A stretch of DNA of 64,000 nt from Gracilibacillus boraciitolerans JCM 21714 (GTDB lineage Bacteria > Bacillota > Bacilli > Bacillales > Amphibacillaceae), in the NCBI RefSeq assembly GCF_000521485.1, contig NZ_BAVS01000003.1, forward strand, positions 1-64,000, in the 5' to 3' direction. This document shows, one piece after another, positions 21,326 to 30,696 of the stretch (position 1 is the stretch's first letter; each line of letters opens with the position of its first letter). The notes under the pieces were generated by a model. The model made no database searches, was not told the DNA's origin, and saw only the letters and a program-made list of their open reading frames with translations. The translations under genes were made by a program, and so were the position numbers.

Positions 21326-23146
21326 TTAGTAGACATCTCGTTGATATCTCTTTTCTAGTTTTAGTGTATTTAAATAATCTTTTGCTGCTTCTGTGCTTAG
21401 TTCTCCCTGTTGAGAAATAATTGTCTGTAAGGTTTCGTGGACATCTTTAGCCATATGTTTTTCATCACCACAGACATAAATATGTGCTCCTTCTTCGATC
21501 CACTCGTAGAGCTCCTGTGCTTTTTCAAGCATACGGTGTTGCACATATACCTTCTGTTCACTGTCACGGGAAAAGGCAACATCCATTCTGTTAAGGTAGC
21601 CGTTCTTCAGCCAATTTTGCCAATCAACCTGATATAAAAAGTCTGAACGAAAATGCTGGTCACCGAAAAATAGCCATGTTTTCCCTTTCAGTTCTAACTC
21701 TTCTCTTTCTTCGATATAACCTCTGAATGGCGCGATCCTGTACCTGGACCAATCATAATTACAGGGGTCTGATCATCTAAAGGAAATTTGAAATTAGGAT
21801 TTTTATGCACGTACACATTTACGATGTCACCTGGTTTAACCCTATCAGCAATCTCTCCCGTGCAAACTCCGCATCGATCCCGGCCATAGGTGTGATATCT
21901 TACTGTGGCAACCGTTAAATGAACTTCGTCTGGATTAGCTTTGTAGCTGCTTGATATCGAATATTGTCTCGCCGGTAATTTACGTAACGTGTGCATAATT
22001 GACGATGGATCAAAACTCTCAGGTGGAAAATCAGTGAGTAAGTCTAATAAATCGCGACCATCTAAATATTGCTTTACCTTTTCTGGATCCTTAATAAATT
22101 CTGTGAGACTATCGTTGTTAAAATGATCAGCTGCTTTTTCCAATAAACCTTTTGTAAGTCTGGAAATTTCAAAAATTGAGGTGAGTGCTTCCTGGATCGA
22201 ACGAATTTCCCCCTTGTTTATTGATTGGGATCGTTTGCTCTGGATTCCAATCAAGCTTCTCCATTATTTCCTGTACCAGGCTAGGATCATTCTTCGGACA
22301 GATCGCCAGGCAATCGCCGGGTTCATATTGTAAATGAGAACCATCTAACGAGATTTCAATATGGCGTGTTTCCTTATTAGACCCTTTGCCACTAAGCAGA
22401 ATATTATCAAGAACTTCAGCGGTAAAAGGGTTGCTTTTGGAATAGATGGATTGTTCCGCAGGTGTTGATTTTATATTTTCTTCCTTTTCGCTTATTCGAG
22501 ATTCTTTTTTCAAATAATCAAGTATTCCAGTTGTCCATTCTTCCGTTAGTTCCTCATAATCAACATCACAATCGACCCTTGGATATATTCTCTTTGCACC
22601 GAGCTCTTCTAACCGTTTATCGAAATCTTTTCCAGTTTGACAAAAATGCTCATAGGATTCATCACCTAATGAAAGTACCGAAAATTGCACTTGATCTAAT
22701 TTCGGAGCCTTCCTGCTGTGTAAAAATTCATGAAATTGAATCGCGTTATCTGGTGGATCTCCTTCACCATGTGTAGCAGTAATAATAAATACGTCTTCCG
22801 CTTCTTTTAATTTTTTCGGCTTGTAATCATCCATACTGGAAATCGTAACAGTACGATCCAAGTCCTCTATTTGCTTCGATATCCTTTCTGCTATTGCCTG
22901 GCAGTTACCTGTTTCTGATCCATATAAAATCGTGGCCGTTCTTGTTTTTAATTTTTTTGGTGAAGCTTCTGTTGATGGTGCGCTTTGTGTAGCAGTTTGT
23001 GATGCCGCAAGATAACCTGCCAGCCAATTTTTTTGTGCATCGGTTAATGTTGGTAATACTTGATTTAATATATCCGTCTGTTTTTCGTCAAACGGACTGT
23101 TCACCACTTGTAAAGTCAACTCTTTCACCTCTTTTTGGTATGTCAC
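21326..23146 (-). CDS. cysJ: Sulfite reductase flavoprotein, alpha subunit (two frameshifts)
   Basis: NADPH-dependent electron donor to CysI. Domains: FMN-binding flavodoxin ([16 protein letters not shown]), FAD-binding region ([25 protein letters not shown]) and NADPH domain ([14 protein letters not shown]). The C5 run at 22209-22213 is one base too long (four give [13 protein letters not shown]), and a base is lost near 21735 (restoring [18 protein letters not shown]). The product is then about 605 residues, as expected. A C6 run sits in the cysI ribosome site just downstream. Confidence 0.92.
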
Positions 23147-23238
23147 AACATTCTATTCCTTCGAATACGATTAATCTTATTTATTCCGATAGATTTACTT
23201 AGTTATAGAGATAAAAAAAAGATTTATCTCGTATCAGA

Positions 23239-23961
23239 TTATGGATTTACATGCAGCCCACATTCTGTTTTATTAAAACCTGACCATCTTCCTGTACGTT
23301 CATCACTATTATCCAACACTTTTGATGTACAAGGAATGCAACCAATACTTGGATAATTTTCATCGTGTAATTTATTATAGGGTAGTTGGTTTGTCTCGAT
23401 ATAGTTCCATACATCTTCATGTGTCCAATATATTAACGGACAAATTTTGATCGAATGAAATCGATCGTCTTTGTTTACAAAATTTGTTTTAGCTCTTGTT
23501 GGTGATTGTTCTCTTCGCAATCCGGAAATCCATGCGGTAGCCCCCCCACCAAGTGCTTCTTCAAGCGGTTTTACTTTTCTAATATAACAACATTGATCAG
23601 GATTTCTTTTCCATAAGGCAGATCCATATTGTTCACGTTGCTCGTCAACTGATATTGCGGGTTTTTTCATGATAATATGCAGTGATGGATACCTTTGTTT
23701 TACTTCCTCAATCAAGTCGTATGTTTCTTGAAAGTGAAGCTCTGTGTCTAAAAACACTAAAGTGGCATTTGGTTTTACCTTTGCGATTAAATCAATAATT
23801 ACCATACTTTCTGCTCCAAAACTGCAGGCATATACTAACGATTCATCATACTGCTGATAAGCCCATTCAATAATGGATAAAGCCCCCCCTTTTGTAGTAT
23901 CATAGGACTCGGTAATTTCTTCATTTAATGGGCTTTCTTTATAATTATTATAGGTAAGCAT
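23239..23961 (-). CDS. cysH: Adenylyl-sulfate reductase (APS/PAPS reductase)
   Basis: Thioredoxin-dependent reduction of activated sulfate to sulfite. PP-loop-like YACSFGAESMV, LRREQSPTR and the C-terminal catalytic ECGLH are present. The cysteine pairs CCYIRK and GCIPC indicate a bound 4Fe-4S cluster, which in this family marks enzymes that accept APS directly. Two C7 runs (23541, 23883) are in frame and give ALGGGATAWISG and TTKGGALSII, each probably one glycine too long. First gene of the operon, behind the S-box. Confidence 0.93.
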   Translation of the reverse strand: MLTYNNYKESPLNEEITESYDTTKGGALSIIEWAYQQYDESLVYACSFGAESMVIIDLIAKVKPNATLVFLDTELHFQETYDLIEEVKQRYPSLHIIMKKPAISVDEQREQYGSALWKRNPDQCCYIRKVKPLEEALGGGATAWISGLRREQSPTRAKTNFVNKDDRFHSIKICPLIYWTHEDVWNYIETNQLPYNKLHDENYPSIGCIPCTSKVLDNSDERTGRWSGFNKTECGLHVNP

Positions 23962-23992
23962 ATATTTCTCCCTTCAAAAGAAATAATTATGA

Positions 23993-24024
23993 AAAAGCCT
24001 TCTTATCATTTTATATAAGAAGGT
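23993..24024 (-). terminator. Regulated terminator of the S-box leader
   Basis: On the minus strand CCTTCTTAT pairs with ATAAGAAGG followed by CTTTTTC, 32 bp before the cysH start. The upstream GATAAGAAGGAATG segment can pair instead with the aptamer P1 strand, giving the usual S-box choice. Confidence 0.8.
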
Positions 24025-24042
24025 AAGCAATTTAGTGACATT

Positions 24043-24166
24043 CCTTCTTATCTTTCGGGTTCCTATAGATATTTCCCGCAGGATTTGGCACAGTGTTTAC
24101 GATTCAAAACCTGTTGCCGAGGTTTCTAAGGGCCTGCCCCCCCTCCACCTCTCTGGATAAGAATTC
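24043..24166 (-). promoter_or_regulatory. SAM-I (S-box) riboswitch
   Basis: The minus strand has AGAGAGGTGGAG, GGCCC, AAACCTCGGCAACAGG and a closing GATAAGAAGG that pairs with CTTATC at the 5' side, the standard S-box core. Binding of S-adenosylmethionine would favour the downstream terminator and switch off cysH-J-I-sat-cysC. The conserved GGAGGG-A-C segment holds G7 (24137-24143); four G would restore the family length, so three extra bases are likely here too. Confidence 0.92.
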
Positions 24167-24245
24167 CATTAATTTTCAATTAATTCTATCGTACACAAGT
24201 TAAGGAGAGTTGTCAATACGAAAACTGCAATTAATGGGATCTTTA

Positions 24246-25070
24246 CTAATTGATAAAACTGGATGATTGGACTTGATGCTTTTGATCAATAGAGATAAGA
24301 GCATCTCTTACCGTCTGGTATACATGATCTTCGTTTAATTTTACATTTAATAGTGTAGAGGATGTAGCTAATTTGCTGTTAATTCCTGTGAAAATTACCG
24401 TAGTTCCTACTAATTCAATCATTCTGATCGCTTTAAATAATTGTTTTAACCCGAAATCTTCTACTTGTCCTGTACCAGTCAAATCCAAAATTAAATACTT
24501 AATTTTCTCATTCACAACGCTATGAACTGTTTTATTTATTAAGATAGTTGATTTTTGAACATCGATTTTGCCAATTAAAGGACATACACCAATTTGATGA
24601 TCAATTTTAATAATAGGCAGAGATTGCTCTAATACTTGCTGCTGTGTGCAAGTATTCATATCGTTTCTTTGAAAAAAACCATTTATGAATCCTGTGTTAA
24701 AGTGTAGAATCATTTTATCTATTTTTCCATTTAGTACAGTGTATTCGGCGGAAGTCAATGCGTGAGTCTCTAAATTTTTCTTCATATAGTTTGTTATATG
24801 CTGACTAATTAAGGGAAGTAAATCCGCGGCATTCATAAAGAAATTCTGATCTATCACTGTATTTCCACATTTCTCACCTATTGTTCGCATGTCACGAAAG
24901 GTAATATCTCGATCGTTACTTTCTAATTTATCGCTGATATATAAGATTAAATTATTAATAAAACCTGATAGGTTTGAGTGATCATTTGATTGTAAAAGCG
25001 ATTGTGAAATGGTATAATAGTGTGTTGTAATTATTTGGACAGCAAGTTTTATAAATTGATTGTCTAGCAT
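24246..25070 (-). CDS. RsbR-like STAS domain protein
   Basis: Probable stress-response co-antagonist. The N-terminal part (about 1-150) is helical and resembles the non-heme globin sensor of RsbR paralogues; the C-terminal STAS domain (about 160-265) contains VCPLIGKIDVQKS and LILDLTGTGQ, ending with KLNEDHVYQTVRDAL. In RsbR proteins a Thr in the LDLTGV-type loop is phosphorylated; LDLTGTG fits. A C8 run (25081-25088) lies in its ribosome-site region. No rsb operon neighbours, so it is a solitary paralogue. Confidence 0.8.
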   Translation of the reverse strand: MLDNQFIKLAVQIITTHYYTISQSLLQSNDHSNLSGFINNLILYISDKLESNDRDITFRDMRTIGEKCGNTVIDQNFFMNAADLLPLISQHITNYMKKNLETHALTSAEYTVLNGKIDKMILHFNTGFINGFFQRNDMNTCTQQQVLEQSLPIIKIDHQIGVCPLIGKIDVQKSTILINKTVHSVVNEKIKYLILDLTGTGQVEDFGLKQLFKAIRMIELVGTTVIFTGINSKLATSSTLLNVKLNEDHVYQTVRDALISIDQKHQVQSSSFIN

Positions 25071-25183
25071 TCTAATAATTCCCCCCCCTTAAATTATAAG
25101 AAATTAATCTTTCTTCTAGTTTATAGGTTTTGAAAAAGAATAAAAGTAGTATATTTATTTATACTAAGGAGGAGCTGACAAGA

Positions 25184-25513
25184 TTGGATAAAGACTTAGA
25201 ATCTATGAAAATAACGTTAGATGTTGTGTGTGGGAAATGGAAGGCCATGATTTTACTAAAACTAAATAATGGCACACTTAGATTTGGGGGGGAAATAAAG
25301 AAAAGTATTCCGTTGATTAATCATCAAACGCTCATCAAGCAATTAAGGGAATTAGAGGAAGATGGCCTTATTACTAAAAAGTCGTATCCGGTTGTGCCGC
25401 CCTGGGTTGAATATTCTTTAACGGATTATGGAAAGGAGATTCAGCCATTATTAAATCAAATGGTTGAATGGGGAGAGATGCACTTGGATAAAGATAAAAC
25501 CCCCCCTTCATAG
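25184..25513 (+). CDS. HxlR family winged-helix regulator
   Basis: Small MarR/HxlR-type regulator: VCGKWKAMILLKL, then QLRELEEDGLITKKSYP and the PPWVEYSLTDYG wing. TTG at 25184 is chosen because AAGGAGG lies nine bases upstream; the open frame could begin at 25130. G7 (25286-25292) gives LRFGGEIKKSI and C7 (25500-25506) gives KTPPS at the end; the first is one residue longer than family members. These regulators usually sense electrophiles or oxidants and act on a neighbour; the nearest candidate is a broken aldo/keto reductase. Confidence 0.85.
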   Translation: MDKDLESMKITLDVVCGKWKAMILLKLNNGTLRFGGEIKKSIPLINHQTLIKQLRELEEDGLITKKSYPVVPPWVEYSLTDYGKEIQPLLNQMVEWGEMHLDKDKTPPS

Positions 25514-25592
25514 TGTAAACATAAGTATGTATGACATACATACTTTTAAACATATAAGTAATAGAACTTAGATGATGAAGAAAAGGAAGAAA

Positions 25593-26264
25593 CTACGACA
25601 TAACTTCAATATGCTTAGTAGTAATTTTGAAACGGATAATAGGGGGAACCATCGCTACGGCTTGTCCAATGCCATGCTTTTCACTAACTGGAATAATCCC
25701 TTTCTCGATATTACGATGTAACATACAGTCATTCGGTTGATTGACAACAATTCGATCTAATAATTCTTGATCCGCAAGGCGAACAGCCTCTGTCATTTGT
25801 TCAGCTGTCCATTCGCTTACACCAATATATAACACTTTTCCTTGACGTACTAAATCATCTAAGGCACGGAGTGTTTCTTGATAGGAGTATCTGCGTGGAA
25901 ACAGTGACAATAATAAATGTCAACGTAATCTAGTTTAATCTTTGTAAGCTGGCATTGCATTGCTCCATAATTTGTTTGCGTGATAAGCCTTGATCGTTTG
26001 GACCATCACCCATTTTGCCAAAAACCTTTGTAGCTAATACGTAAGAACTTCTAGAATATTTGCGTAAAGCTTTTCCAACGACTTTTTCAGCTTCTCCTCG
26101 CATGTAGACATTGGCTGTATCAAAGAAATTGATTCCTAAATCATATGCCTTATCAATGGACGCTTCAGCTTTTTCTCCTCCACATAACCACCATATGTGA
26201 GTCAGCTACCTAAGCTTGTTTCACTTACTTTAAGACCAGTTTTTCCTAAATTCCGATATTCCAT
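25593..26264 (-). pseudogene. Aldo/keto reductase remnant
   Basis: Starts as a normal voltage-channel-beta/YhdN-like reductase (MEYRNLGKTGLKVSETSLGS) but TGA follows where the family has Trp; it then loses frame near 26180, near 25935 and near 25900, while LRALDDLVRQGKVLYIGVSE and VVNQPNDCMLHRNIEKG remain recognisable. After GIGQ the usual WSPLAQG segment and about 100 C-terminal residues are missing. The in-frame stop by substitution and the real 3' truncation set it apart from the homopolymer-broken genes; it is probably a true pseudogene. Confidence 0.75.
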
Positions 26265-26462
26265 ATGTCTACTCTCCTCCTTTTATTAAGCGTTTATATT
26301 ATTATACGGCAGATAGAAGAGAATCATCTGCTTTGGTTAATGTTATTTATGTGTGGTAACTTGGTTAGGAGCTATCATAACGGAAGAAAAGCAAAGGGGA
26401 AGCTGGGATCGACTTATTTTGTATCCTGATATAAAGTGGCAGCGGAATGACATAAGGAAAGT

Positions 26463-26525
26463 GGGGGGGAGGATACCGCTGCGGCCCGTTATTTTCAGCC
26501 TTCAGTATCCTCCCTATTTTTTTGA
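26463..26525 (+). terminator. Hairpin with T run near the end of the TspO-like gene
   Basis: GAGGATAC and GTATCCTC form the core, extended by G and C runs, with a TATTTTTTT tail on the plus strand. The left arm contains G7 (26463-26469); G4 would give arms of equal length. It overlaps the last codons of the minus-strand gene. Confidence 0.6.
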
Positions 26526-27241
26526 TGGGAGATCGTTAATATCGTTACTACTATAAAAAGGAACAGGGCGCATGCATAGGCTGTCCATGCTACCTCGTTA
26601 AACTCCGCGTTATTTTTGATACCAATTCCGATAAATGCCCAGATAAATACCAGCACATAAAAAATATCCTTTTCTCGCCATAAAAATAACAAGGCTAATC
26701 CCGTTGCAATGATAATCATAACAATTGTCCAAAAAATACTTATACTTTCCTTTTCACCAAAACCAAGGTAAACGAGATAATAACTGATATTGGCAATTGT
26801 CGCAACACTAATCCATCCCAGATAAATTGAAAAAGGAAGTAGTTCTAATTTCGAAGCTTGAACTTTTTTGCCTCTCAAATAAAGAGTAATAAGTGTTACT
26901 AATAAACCAATCATAATCATATTACTGATGAAAAATAATTGATAATGCCAGCTTAGTATCCATGCAACATTTAACACAGAACTTAACCAAAATAATTCAC
27001 TGCACGCTCGATAAACAGGTGCATGCTGACGATCCTTTGGCAATTGAGCAAACACCCAAATTGCTAACAAGAGATAGATTAAGCCCCAAATACTAAAAAC
27101 ATAGCCTGCAGGTGTGAAAAGTACTTCTAACTGATTGGAAATTTCGCCTGTTGTCATTCCATTAATAGGAATGATGTTTGCTAAAGAGTTGACGACAATC
27201 ACTAAGGCTAAAGCAGTCAGGTTTACCCAAAAGTTCTTCAC
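26495..27241 (-). CDS. TspO/MBR-related membrane protein, long form
   Basis: Hydrophobic protein of 248 residues with at least seven membrane segments. TspO-like features are FTPAGYVFSIWGLIYLLLA and the Trp-rich SSVLNVAWILSWHYQLFF. Canonical TspO is about 160 residues with five helices, so this is an extended relative. TspO proteins bind porphyrins and are linked to light and oxidative stress. Its first codons overlap the photolyase stop, so both are one transcript; the pairing suggests a light-related role by inference. Confidence 0.72.
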   Translation of the reverse strand: MKNFWVNLTALALVIVVNSLANIIPINGMTTGEISNQLEVLFTPAGYVFSIWGLIYLLLAIWVFAQLPKDRQHAPVYRACSELFWLSSVLNVAWILSWHYQLFFISNMIMIGLLVTLITLYLRGKKVQASKLELLPFSIYLGWISVATIANISYYLVYLGFGEKESISIFWTIVMIIIATGLALLFLWREKDIFYVLVFIWAFIGIGIKNNAEFNEVAWTAYACALFLFIVVTILTISHQKNREDTEG

Positions 27242-28677
27242 GTATCTTTTCCCTCCCTTTTCATGTTTTGAAAGGCTTCAAGGGCTCTTTCGCGAGCAAA
27301 TCTATGCTCTACTATTGGAGCGGGATAATCTTGTCCGATTGTAACACTTGCTTGATTTAAGATGTCTTTAGGTGCCTCGGCTGGATGATAAATGTATTTA
27401 GTAGGTAGTGTTTTTAATTCTGGTACCCATTTGCGAATATAGATGCCATCGGGGGGGTCAAATTTCTCCGCTTGTTTGATCGGATTAAAAATACGAAAGA
27501 ATGGCGATGCATCAAAGCCTGTACCTGCTACCCATTGCCATCCCATAGTGTTGTTGGCGAGATCATGATCGACTAATTGCTTTTCGAACCATGCTTGTCC
27601 TTCACCCCAATGAATTAATAAATGCTTCACTAAAAAAGAAGCGGTAATCATCCGAACTCGGTTATGCATATAACCTGTTTCATTAAGTTCACGCATACCG
27701 GCATCCACAATCGGATAACCGGTTAAACCGTCTTTCCATTTTGCGAAGATTTCCTGTTCCTTTGCTATCCATGGAAAGTTCCGATAAGAAGGTTGTAGGG
27801 GGGGTTGATTTACGATATGAGGAAACACCGCTAATTGGTGATATGCAAAATCACGCCAAACCAATTGTTTTAGAAATGCTTCCGCACTCTCTTCATATGT
27901 ATGTGATAATTCTTTTTCCATTCCTGTTAATTCAAGTTGTTCCTGTGTTTCATGCCATATTAGTCTCGGTGATATTTCTCCTTGAGCCAGATGAGGGGAT
28001 AATCTCGATGTAGCATCCATTCCTGGGTAATCGCGATAGGTTTTATAATCTTCTAATTGATTTTCTAAAAAAAGTTGCAACTTGTTTAATGCTTCTTTTT
28101 CCCCCCCGGCTTTCCAATGGCTACTTATTGTAGTATTCTCAAAAATGGGTTCTTTCTCATTAACTTCTGATTGTTCCCAGGTAATCTCTTTTGGTTGTGG
28201 TAATGGCTTTTGAATCGGAAAGGAGCTCAAACTTTTCCAAAAAGAAGTAAACACTTTATACGGTTTACCTTGTTTATTTAAAATGGTTCCAGGCTCAGTT
28301 AACAGGCCAGCATGAAATCGCTGTACCGGAACTAGGGTGTTGTCATAAATGTATTGGTCCAGCTGAACTTGTTCAGGCTCATAAGACAGGTTAAAATAGA
28401 GGGCATTCGCGCCTGCTTCCTGTATTAATTTGGGTAAGATAGTTGCCGGATCTTCTTCCCGTATGAGCAATCTTCCACCACTTTGATTAATTGTTTTTTG
28501 AAAGGACAATAAAGCCTGATCATGAAAAATTTCACTATTCGTAAGCTTACCTTTTATAGAAGTGGGAAAGTGTATATAAACCGGTATAACAACACCATCC
28601 TGTGCTGCATAATAAAGAGCAGGATTATCAATAAATCGAAAGTCCCTCTTGAACCACACGATAATTTTTTTAGTCAT
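27238..28677 (-). CDS. phrB: Deoxyribodipyrimidine photolyase
   Basis: Light-driven repair of pyrimidine dimers, FAD plus antenna cofactor. The N-terminal antenna domain begins KKIIVWFKRDFRFIDNPAL; the FAD domain has LVWRDFAYH and the conserved WQWVAGTGFDASPFFRIFNP. ATG at 28677 after GAGGTG is preferred to GTG 28686. Three G/C runs of seven are in frame (27451, 27798, 28101): KFDPPDGIYIRKW, NQPPLQPSYRNF and KAGGEKEAL each have one residue more than the family. Downstream TspO-like gene overlaps by four bases. Confidence 0.93.
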   Translation of the reverse strand: MTKKIIVWFKRDFRFIDNPALYYAAQDGVVIPVYIHFPTSIKGKLTNSEIFHDQALLSFQKTINQSGGRLLIREEDPATILPKLIQEAGANALYFNLSYEPEQVQLDQYIYDNTLVPVQRFHAGLLTEPGTILNKQGKPYKVFTSFWKSLSSFPIQKPLPQPKEITWEQSEVNEKEPIFENTTISSHWKAGGEKEALNKLQLFLENQLEDYKTYRDYPGMDATSRLSPHLAQGEISPRLIWHETQEQLELTGMEKELSHTYEESAEAFLKQLVWRDFAYHQLAVFPHIVNQPPLQPSYRNFPWIAKEQEIFAKWKDGLTGYPIVDAGMRELNETGYMHNRVRMITASFLVKHLLIHWGEGQAWFEKQLVDHDLANNTMGWQWVAGTGFDASPFFRIFNPIKQAEKFDPPDGIYIRKWVPELKTLPTKYIYHPAEAPKDILNQASVTIGQDYPAPIVEHRFARERALEAFQNMKREGKDT

Positions 28678-28741
28678 GAATGACACCTCATTATAGAAGT
28701 AGTATACCCGTTATTGGCGGTTTGTTTCCTTCTCGTCTTTT

Positions 28742-29731
28742 TTAATGATGCGATTCCGAAGAGAACGTCCGATCTAATGTATCAGCATGTGTTACTTGGT
28801 CTCTGCCATTTCGTTTCGATTCATATAAAGCATAGTCTGCCTTTGCAAGAATGGAATCGATATTATCCACATGAGAAAAAGTAGCAATGCCTAAGCTGAT
28901 CGTCAATTCAATTGTATTCCAATCAGCCTCTTTGACCACCTTCTGTAACTGTTCTGCAAAAGTAATAGCCATTTTTGCTCTTATGTCAGGCATTAGAATA
29001 ACAAATTCTTCGCCGCCAAATCGGGCGACTGTAAATTCATCGGAGAAATGAGCAACCATTGAATTTGCTATGTTTTGAATGATCTCATCCCCCCCAACGC
29101 TGTGTCCCCCCCAATTATCATTGACCTGTTTGAAATGATCGATGTCTACTATGCATAGAGAAAATGGAGTATGATTATCATAAAATGATGTCACATATTG
29201 ATCTAAGTGTTCAACAAATACTCTTCGATTATACAAATTGGTAAGCGGATCGCGTGACGCAAGGTATTCCAATTGTTTATTTAATTCTACCAATTGTATT
29301 TGATTTTGTTGTAATTTATCATGTAATTCTGTCTTTTCCTGCAAGGCTTGCGTTAACTTCTTATTTACCTCACGAATTTCCTTTTCATATTTAATACGAT
29401 TTTGAATGGGTATCACAATACAATCAATAACTGGTTGTGAGTCTGTTTCAAACATTTTAGCATTAAATATAACGTTCAATATGGAATGATCTTTATGTCT
29501 TAGGGATAAATATATTTCCTGAATGGATCTAGAATTACGAATTTCAGGATATAGTATCGAATGAAAGAATAATTTATTTGCATTGTTAAGTAGTGATTCT
29601 ATATGATTATTTTTTAGTTCTTCCTTTGTATATCCAATAAGATTAGAAAAAGTAGTATTAACGGTTACAATATGTCCCTGTATATCTATTGTTACTATTC
29701 CACAGGCAGCATCGTCTAATCTTTTATGCAT
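28742..29731 (-). CDS. PAS-GGDEF diguanylate cyclase, RsbQ-partner type
   Basis: Likely makes cyclic di-GMP. PAS sensor at about 1-125 (GIVTIDIQGHIVTVNTTFSN), coiled coil at about 125-160, then GGDEF domain with DPLTNLYNRR, DIDHFKQVND and active site RFGGEEF. No RxxD inhibitory site is visible upstream of the motif. Two C7 runs (29089, 29106) give NWGGHSVGGDEI; the family has GHxxGDE, so one glycine is inserted on each side. It starts 12 bases after the RsbQ-like gene, replacing the PAS-phosphatase RsbP that accompanies RsbQ in B. subtilis. Confidence 0.9.
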   Translation of the reverse strand: MHKRLDDAACGIVTIDIQGHIVTVNTTFSNLIGYTKEELKNNHIESLLNNANKLFFHSILYPEIRNSRSIQEIYLSLRHKDHSILNVIFNAKMFETDSQPVIDCIVIPIQNRIKYEKEIREVNKKLTQALQEKTELHDKLQQNQIQLVELNKQLEYLASRDPLTNLYNRRVFVEHLDQYVTSFYDNHTPFSLCIVDIDHFKQVNDNWGGHSVGGDEIIQNIANSMVAHFSDEFTVARFGGEEFVILMPDIRAKMAITFAEQLQKVVKEADWNTIELTISLGIATFSHVDNIDSILAKADYALYESKRNGRDQVTHADTLDRTFSSESHH

Positions 29732-29743
29732 TAATTATTCCTC

Positions 29744-30541
29744 CTATAGATGCCTTTCAAGTGCTCTAATGGTTTCCTCAGGATGACTGATGTGAGGATA
29801 ATGACCTTTTGCGCTAAGCACATGTAATTGACTCTTTGGTATGTGTCGGTTCATATACTTTGCCGCCTCTATTGGGACAAAACTATCATTTGAACATTGT
29901 AAAATAACGGTTGGCACAGTGACCTGTGAAAGTTTATCTCGATAATCTGAAAGTAATGTTGATTGCAAGAAGTCGTAAGTAAGATTAGGATCATTACTTT
30001 GAAAATGTGATTCCACTAGTTTTGTTTTATCTGCACCTTCACTTACAGGTAGAGCGACAGGAGCTAAATAGCTTGCCCATCCGGAAAAATTCATCTCCAT
30101 CATTTCCAGTATATCATCGATTTCATTACGTTCAAATCCACCAATATAATCGGGTTCATCATTCAAATAACGAGGTGAAGCACCAATCATTATTAATTTA
30201 TGAACGATATCTGGCCGCTTTATAGAGAGTAATAATCCGATCATGCCTCCGACTGAATGGCCAACAAAATAAAGATCTTTCCATTCTAATGCATCACATA
30301 TTTCTATAATATCTTCTACATAGCCATCTAAAGTTTGGTATTTTTGTTTGTGGTAGGCGTTTTTATCAGAATGGCCAGACCCTACATAATCGAGCAAAAT
30401 AATTTTGTAATTGTCTTTGAAAGCTGGAGTAATCCATTTCCATGTGGTTTGATCAGAAGCAAAACCATGTGCGAATAAAATAGCACGGTCATCGTTTCCG
30501 ATTATGCGAATATTGTTGCGTTTCATTAGTTTGTAAGTCAA
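29744..30541 (-). CDS. RsbQ-like alpha/beta hydrolase signalling protein
   Basis: Closely resembles B. subtilis RsbQ, the hydrolase that activates the PAS phosphatase RsbP in energy stress, and belongs to the KAI2/D14-like group. Length 265. Ser96 in FVGHSVGG, Asp219 in QCSND and His247 in GHYPH form the triad, as in RsbQ. DYVGSGHSD and YQTLDGY are also shared. The next gene encodes a PAS-GGDEF protein, so the expected partner output here is cyclic di-GMP rather than sigma-B. No frame fault. Confidence 0.9.
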   Translation of the reverse strand: MTYKLMKRNNIRIIGNDDRAILFAHGFASDQTTWKWITPAFKDNYKIILLDYVGSGHSDKNAYHKQKYQTLDGYVEDIIEICDALEWKDLYFVGHSVGGMIGLLLSIKRPDIVHKLIMIGASPRYLNDEPDYIGGFERNEIDDILEMMEMNFSGWASYLAPVALPVSEGADKTKLVESHFQSNDPNLTYDFLQSTLLSDYRDKLSQVTVPTVILQCSNDSFVPIEAAKYMNRHIPKSQLHVLSAKGHYPHISHPEETIRALERHL

Positions 30542-30696
30542 TTCATCTCTCCTATCTGATTATGTCGAATGTTATTAAAACAATAGTACTATAAAGGATA
30601 AGGAATTGAAATGATATTGTTCGTCATATTTTCGACTTAAGTAGGACTCTTGTCATAGAAAAAGTGGTATTATAGTGATAAAATATTAATTACAAC

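Noticed and set aside
26353-26556. 67-codon plus-strand frame after the aldo/keto reductase remnant
   Set aside because: It overlaps a hairpin and the end of the TspO-like gene and has no resemblance to a protein family.
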